Source: Lactobacillus sp. (lineage in GTDB: Bacteria > Bacillota > Bacilli > Lactobacillales > Lactobacillaceae). From it: a stretch of DNA of 32,298 nt. The notes beneath the pieces are model-generated. The model did not search any database. It had not been told where the DNA came from and was given only the letters and a program-made list of their open reading frames with translations. The position numbers and the translations under genes are program-made. The stretch covers positions 1 through 32,298 of the forward strand of contig JALCQM010000033.1 of the NCBI GenBank assembly GCA_022651245.1. The letters run 5' to 3'. Positions 29,641 through 32,298 of the stretch are shown here, one piece after another. Position 1 is the stretch's first letter; each line of letters opens with the position of its first letter.

Positions 29641-31284
29641 TTAATCTTGGCGGCGATGCGGGGCAAACGCCAACAACCCCACTAACGCTAACATAACCGT
29701 GCCACCCGCAACGGCCACGGCATGGTCGGCATCGTCAGCGGTTTTGACGAGGGCTACTTGTTCTTTTGGCTCTTGTCCGTCAATGGTTGTGCTGACAGCA
29801 GGATTGGCGTCGCCACTAGTTGAAGAGCCGTCTTCAGTTGACGCCGTGTTACTCGGGGCCTCGTGCGCTGCGGCCTGTTCCTCGCTCGCCAGGGATGCCG
29901 CATTGCTCGGTGTACCACTAGCTATGGCCTGACCTTCACTCGTCATGGACGCTACGCTTGGTACACCACTAGGCGACTGGCCTTCACTGTCCCTCGACGC
30001 CGCGCTAGTCGCAAACGCGCCGGCACTTGCGCTGACGGCGGCGCTAGCTTTCACCTCACTGGCCGCAATGCTGCCAAAAGTCTGGTCATCCTGCGTAGCC
30101 GCGCCGGCAGCCACCCTCACCTCCTGGTTCACCTCAACTGTCAGCGGATGGCCGGGGCCGTCAGGCAGCTGATAGCCAGCCGGCACAGCAGGCGGTGCGA
30201 CCTTCAAGCCAGCAACTAGCGCGCGCTTGGGTAACGTCGTCGGCGTCGCCAGGAGCAGTCCATTTTGATCGCTCGATCGTACCGTCACGATTGCGCCGTG
30301 TGCCGCCTTACGCCGGTCATAAAACGTTGCGACCACTAAATTGGCCCAATTGAACCGCTGGATCGCCAGCGGGGCCAACTCAGCCACTGGCTGCGCCTGC
30401 GCCCAATACGGCTGTAACGCTGTGATATTGGCATCTAGCAGCAAATCCCCCACCGTCACCGCCGCCTCTACGCCGCGGTCGGCACCGGAAGCCGCAGTCG
30501 AGCCTTGTCCGTTAGGTTGCGGTGCACGACTAGGCGCCGCCTGCGTTGCGGGTTCGCTGGTCGCCGTACTTGGTAGGCTAGCCGGTGACGCCTCGCCTGC
30601 CTGCGCGACCACGCCTTGGCTTGCGGCTGGCGGGACAACCTGACCGGCACGTTGACTTGGCGCTGCAGGACTGCTCCCGCCACGCACGGTCGCCGCGGCA
30701 CTTCCCGAAGCGGACCGCTTGCTAGCTGTCGCAACATACACAAACCGCACGACGCCATTGGCTGCCACGGTGACCTGCTTACTCGCCACATCCCTCAGCT
30801 GATAGCCACCAGGCGCAGCCGGCGCTACAATGTTCAGGCGGGTGCCAAGCGTATACGTCATCAAGGTGATTGACGGAGCGATCACGCGCCCATTTTGGTC
30901 AATGAGTTGGACGCTGATGGTTGCGCCCGGCGCATTAGTCCGACGATAGTAAAATTTCGCCGGCACCAAATGCGCCCAGTCGATTTGTTGATTGCGCGCG
31001 CTGACTAATTCATAGGCCCCATATTGTGGTGGGGCCGCGACCGTCGCATAGCGCGCCACTTGCGCTTGACTAAGCGCAGACGCTTGCAGCAAGACGGCGC
31101 CAGTATCCACGTCAACATATTCTGCAACGACTTCCTCGTGTGTCGCTGCCTGCGTGTTGATTTTAGTTGCCACTCGCGAGTCGACCGTCGCCGCTTGCGC
31201 CGCAATTTGCGGTGGGAAGCCGAAAAGGCCCGTTGCGAAAAATGTCACGGTTACCGCAACCGTGGTAGGTGTTTTTTTAGTCAT
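29641..31284 (-). CDS. MucBP-like surface protein with degenerate sorting signal
   Basis: 547 aa from ATG 31284, which overlaps the upstream 81-aa ORF. Signal peptide MTKKTPTTVAVTVTFFATG to about AQAAT. A MucBP-like strand set (VVAEYVDVDTGAVL) leads into two tandem repeats of about 100 residues, each with W-A-x-L-V...F-Y-x-R-R, then S/D-Q-N-G and P-A-P-x-G-Y-Q-L-type segments (~90-190 and ~310-410). A Ser/Ala/Glu-rich stalk with imperfect repeats (SEGQAIASGTPSNAAS type) follows. The C-terminus has a hydrophobic helix and RRQD tail, but the expected LPKTG reads LVKTA, so sortase anchoring is doubtful. The upstream starts in frame at 31350 and on are unlikely. Confidence 0.75.
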   Translation of the reverse strand: MTKKTPTTVAVTVTFFATGLFGFPPQIAAQAATVDSRVATKINTQAATHEEVVAEYVDVDTGAVLLQASALSQAQVARYATVAAPPQYGAYELVSARNQQIDWAHLVPAKFYYRRTNAPGATISVQLIDQNGRVIAPSITLMTYTLGTRLNIVAPAAPGGYQLRDVASKQVTVAANGVVRFVYVATASKRSASGSAAATVRGGSSPAAPSQRAGQVVPPAASQGVVAQAGEASPASLPSTATSEPATQAAPSRAPQPNGQGSTAASGADRGVEAAVTVGDLLLDANITALQPYWAQAQPVAELAPLAIQRFNWANLVVATFYDRRKAAHGAIVTVRSSDQNGLLLATPTTLPKRALVAGLKVAPPAVPAGYQLPDGPGHPLTVEVNQEVRVAAGAATQDDQTFGSIAASEVKASAAVSASAGAFATSAASRDSEGQSPSGVPSVASMTSEGQAIASGTPSNAASLASEEQAAAHEAPSNTASTEDGSSTSGDANPAVSTTIDGQEPKEQVALVKTADDADHAVAVAGGTVMLALVGLLAFAPHRRQD

Positions 31285-31522
31285 CGGTTTGGCTCTCATC
31301 GGCAACAATCGCCGCATCCCAAAAATCTGGCTCCGCAGCGAGCGGTGCATCGCCAGTCAACCAACCCAACACCCGAGTCAACTTGATGGCATCGATCGTC
31401 TCTTGCGTGAACTGGGAATGCTGGGTGCACTTGGCGTTTACCTCAGTTGACAGCAAGTCTTGCGGCGTCAGATAAAACGACCGGGCCGTGCTGTCTCCAA
31501 CTTCTGCATTCATCCTTCTCAT
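31277..31522 (-). CDS. Small protein coupled to the MucBP-like surface protein
   Basis: 81 aa, not recognised. Acidic and soluble (starts MRRMNAEVGDSTARSFYLT; ends FWDAAIVADESQTDD), with one Cys and no membrane segment. AGAGGGG lies about 7 bases before ATG 31522. Its TAA falls inside GATGACTAA, 8 bases into the next gene, so translation of the surface protein probably depends on it. It may be a leader, a chaperone for export, or a small regulator. Confidence 0.55.
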   Translation of the reverse strand: MRRMNAEVGDSTARSFYLTPQDLLSTEVNAKCTQHSQFTQETIDAIKLTRVLGWLTGDAPLAAEPDFWDAAIVADESQTDD

Positions 31523-31658
31523 TGTCTTACCCCTCTCGCCAGTATGCTGTGTTAATTGTCACATGGGTAGGGCTTTCTTACTGATCAAAAACTATAACTT
31601 TATTCATAAATTTTAACCGCCACCTGCCTAACCGTCAGGTATCGCAACCATTTTGGCC

Positions 31659-31695
31659 AAAAAAGACACCGGCTCGGGGTCTCCAATTCGGTGCC
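31659..31695 (-). terminator. Terminator of the surface-protein fragment
   Basis: Minus strand GGCACCG / CGGTGTC hairpin (31695-31689, 31671-31665) followed by six T (31664-31659). Confidence 0.7.
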
Positions 31696-31711
31696 ACGGA
31701 TTAGATCATCG

Positions 31712-31948
31712 TTATTTACTTGCGGTTTTGCCGACCTTGAAGACACCAAGAAGGCTAACCAGTGCCAGTGCAAGCATGCCTAAAACGGCAACAGACTTAT
31801 TGTCTTGACCACGGATTTTAGGCAGGGCTGCTGTATTCGCGATCGGCTGTTGCGCACCGGTCGTCCCTTCGGCGTGGACGTGCCCACCCGAAATAGCAGG
31901 CTCCGGCTTGTTTGAGGTAGTCGGGTTGACCGGTCCCCCCTTTAACAC
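31712..31948 (-). pseudogene. C-terminal fragment of a sortase-anchored surface protein
   Basis: About 78 codons with the layout of an LPxTG protein end: Pro/Thr/Gly-rich wall-spanning stretch (PTTSNKPEPAISGGH), LPKIRG in place of LPKTG, hydrophobic helix (SVAVLGMLALALVSLLGVF) and Lys-rich tail. There is no signal peptide and no ribosome site. The open frame extends back only to an ATG at 31975 that lies inside a perfect terminator hairpin (31956-31985). A fragment left by deletion or rearrangement is the simplest reading. Confidence 0.65.
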
Positions 31949-31985
31949 AAAAAAACGCCTCGCTGTCAGATTCAACAGCGAGGCG
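31949..31985 (-). terminator. Perfect terminator of the structured RNA at the window end
   Basis: Minus strand 10-bp arms CGCCTCGCTG / CAGCGAGGCG (31985-31976, 31965-31956) followed by seven T (31955-31949). Confidence 0.9.
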
Positions 31986-32298
31986 CACTTGTGAGCTCAC
32001 GTTAGGCGTACCAAAGACACGTCGGGTTTCCCCAAAACGTGTCCCGGGCATTTCTCTCGATTAGGAGAGGCGGTTGCCAACCCGCACATTTGTGGTTACG
32101 GTGCCTGAGTTGACGCTCAGGGCTTGGATAACAGCGGCCTCACGCGGGTTGGTCCCGCCATGAGGGTCATGCTACCAGATGTCTCGCCTGTGCCCGAGTC
32201 TTTCCAGGCCATTTTCAGGATTTATCCCTTAGCGCGTGTGGAGGCCGACAAGGATCATCGACTGGTACCCCCACCGGTACAGACTGGGAAAGCATATG
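31956..32298 (-). ncRNA. Large structured non-coding RNA, 3' part (5' end outside window)
   Basis: No convincing ORF on either strand, but at least nine complementary helices in about 340 bases. On the minus strand these include GACACGT...GGG-GAAA-CCC...ACGTGTC (32043-32016, GNRA tetraloop), CTCTC / GAGAG (32069-32054), GGTT-GGC-AACC (about 32083-32073), CCTGAG / CTCAGG, CCTCA..CGGG / CCCG..TGAGG, GCCTG / CAGGC, GGAT / ATCC and GTACC / GGTAC. It ends in the perfect terminator above. It does not read like tmRNA, RNase P RNA, SRP RNA, 6S or rRNA as far as I can judge. Large ornate RNAs such as ROOL or GOLLD occur in lactobacilli and are the closest known concept, but I cannot match the sequence to them. 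Confidence 0.6.

Noticed and set aside
31818..32051. 77-aa minus-strand frame across the terminator hairpin
   Set aside because: Runs through the perfect terminator and T run of the structured RNA, has no ribosome site and is in a different frame from the surface-protein tail.

Overview
The window comes from a low-G+C-phylum lactic acid bacterium, most likely a Lactobacillaceae species with a fairly high G+C genome (my impression is mid-50s percent in the core genes; not computed). Pointers are Lactobacillus-type PTS operons, LPxTG-like surface proteins, a DUF915 hydrolase, holin-like type I toxins, IS200/IS605 elements and AGGAGG ribosome binding sites. Species cannot be named from this sequence alone.

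Layout. 1-127: right end of an IS-like element, partly out of view, with an inverted copy at 11413-11539. 248-505: orphan YefM/Phd-type antitoxin. 666-2138: a ComX-like sigma factor beside a ComK-like protein, a probable competence-regulator pair. 2359-2784: ndk. 2896-3750: three tightly packed small ORFs behind a promoter studded with palindromes; the third is an amidohydrolase that lacks its catalytic barrel. 3889-4491: membrane protein. 4514-10538: six-gene operon on the minus strand (PRD regulator, KDPGal-type aldolase, PTS IIA, IIB, IIC, galactonate dehydratase-type enolase-superfamily enzyme). It would take up and split a hexonate without a separate kinase. 10868-11270: wreck of a glutamate/dicarboxylate symporter. 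11579-12751: solo tnpB. 13460-15494: PTS IIC-like membrane protein translationally coupled to a DUF915 hydrolase. 15625-20280: NAD de novo operon (nadB-nadC-nadA-nadS-like cysteine desulfurase). 20463-21083: isochorismatase-fold hydrolase, divergent from it.

22177-26000 holds two copies of a type I toxin-antitoxin locus (short holin-like peptide plus antisense RNA, overlapping tail to tail) on either side of deoC. One copy has been split by a complete tnpA-tnpB IS200/IS605 element that now sits between antitoxin RNA and toxin and supplies the toxin's stop codon. A third, worn antitoxin hairpin lies just beyond.

26135-26512 is a gene-free run of strong hairpins that includes three intrinsic terminators, possibly successive small RNAs. 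It precedes a surface protein-galU-lipoprotein operon (26609-29550). Convergent to that is a MucBP-like surface protein with a coupled 81-aa leader ORF (29641-31522). The window ends with a fragment of another surface protein and the 3' part of a dense, highly structured RNA with a perfect terminator (31949-32298, minus strand, continuing beyond the window).

The strongest candidates for something undescribed are the terminal structured RNA, the hairpin/terminator array, the IS-split type I toxin-antitoxin pair, the kinase-free hexonate PTS pathway, and the small-ORF operon with the amputated amidohydrolase.
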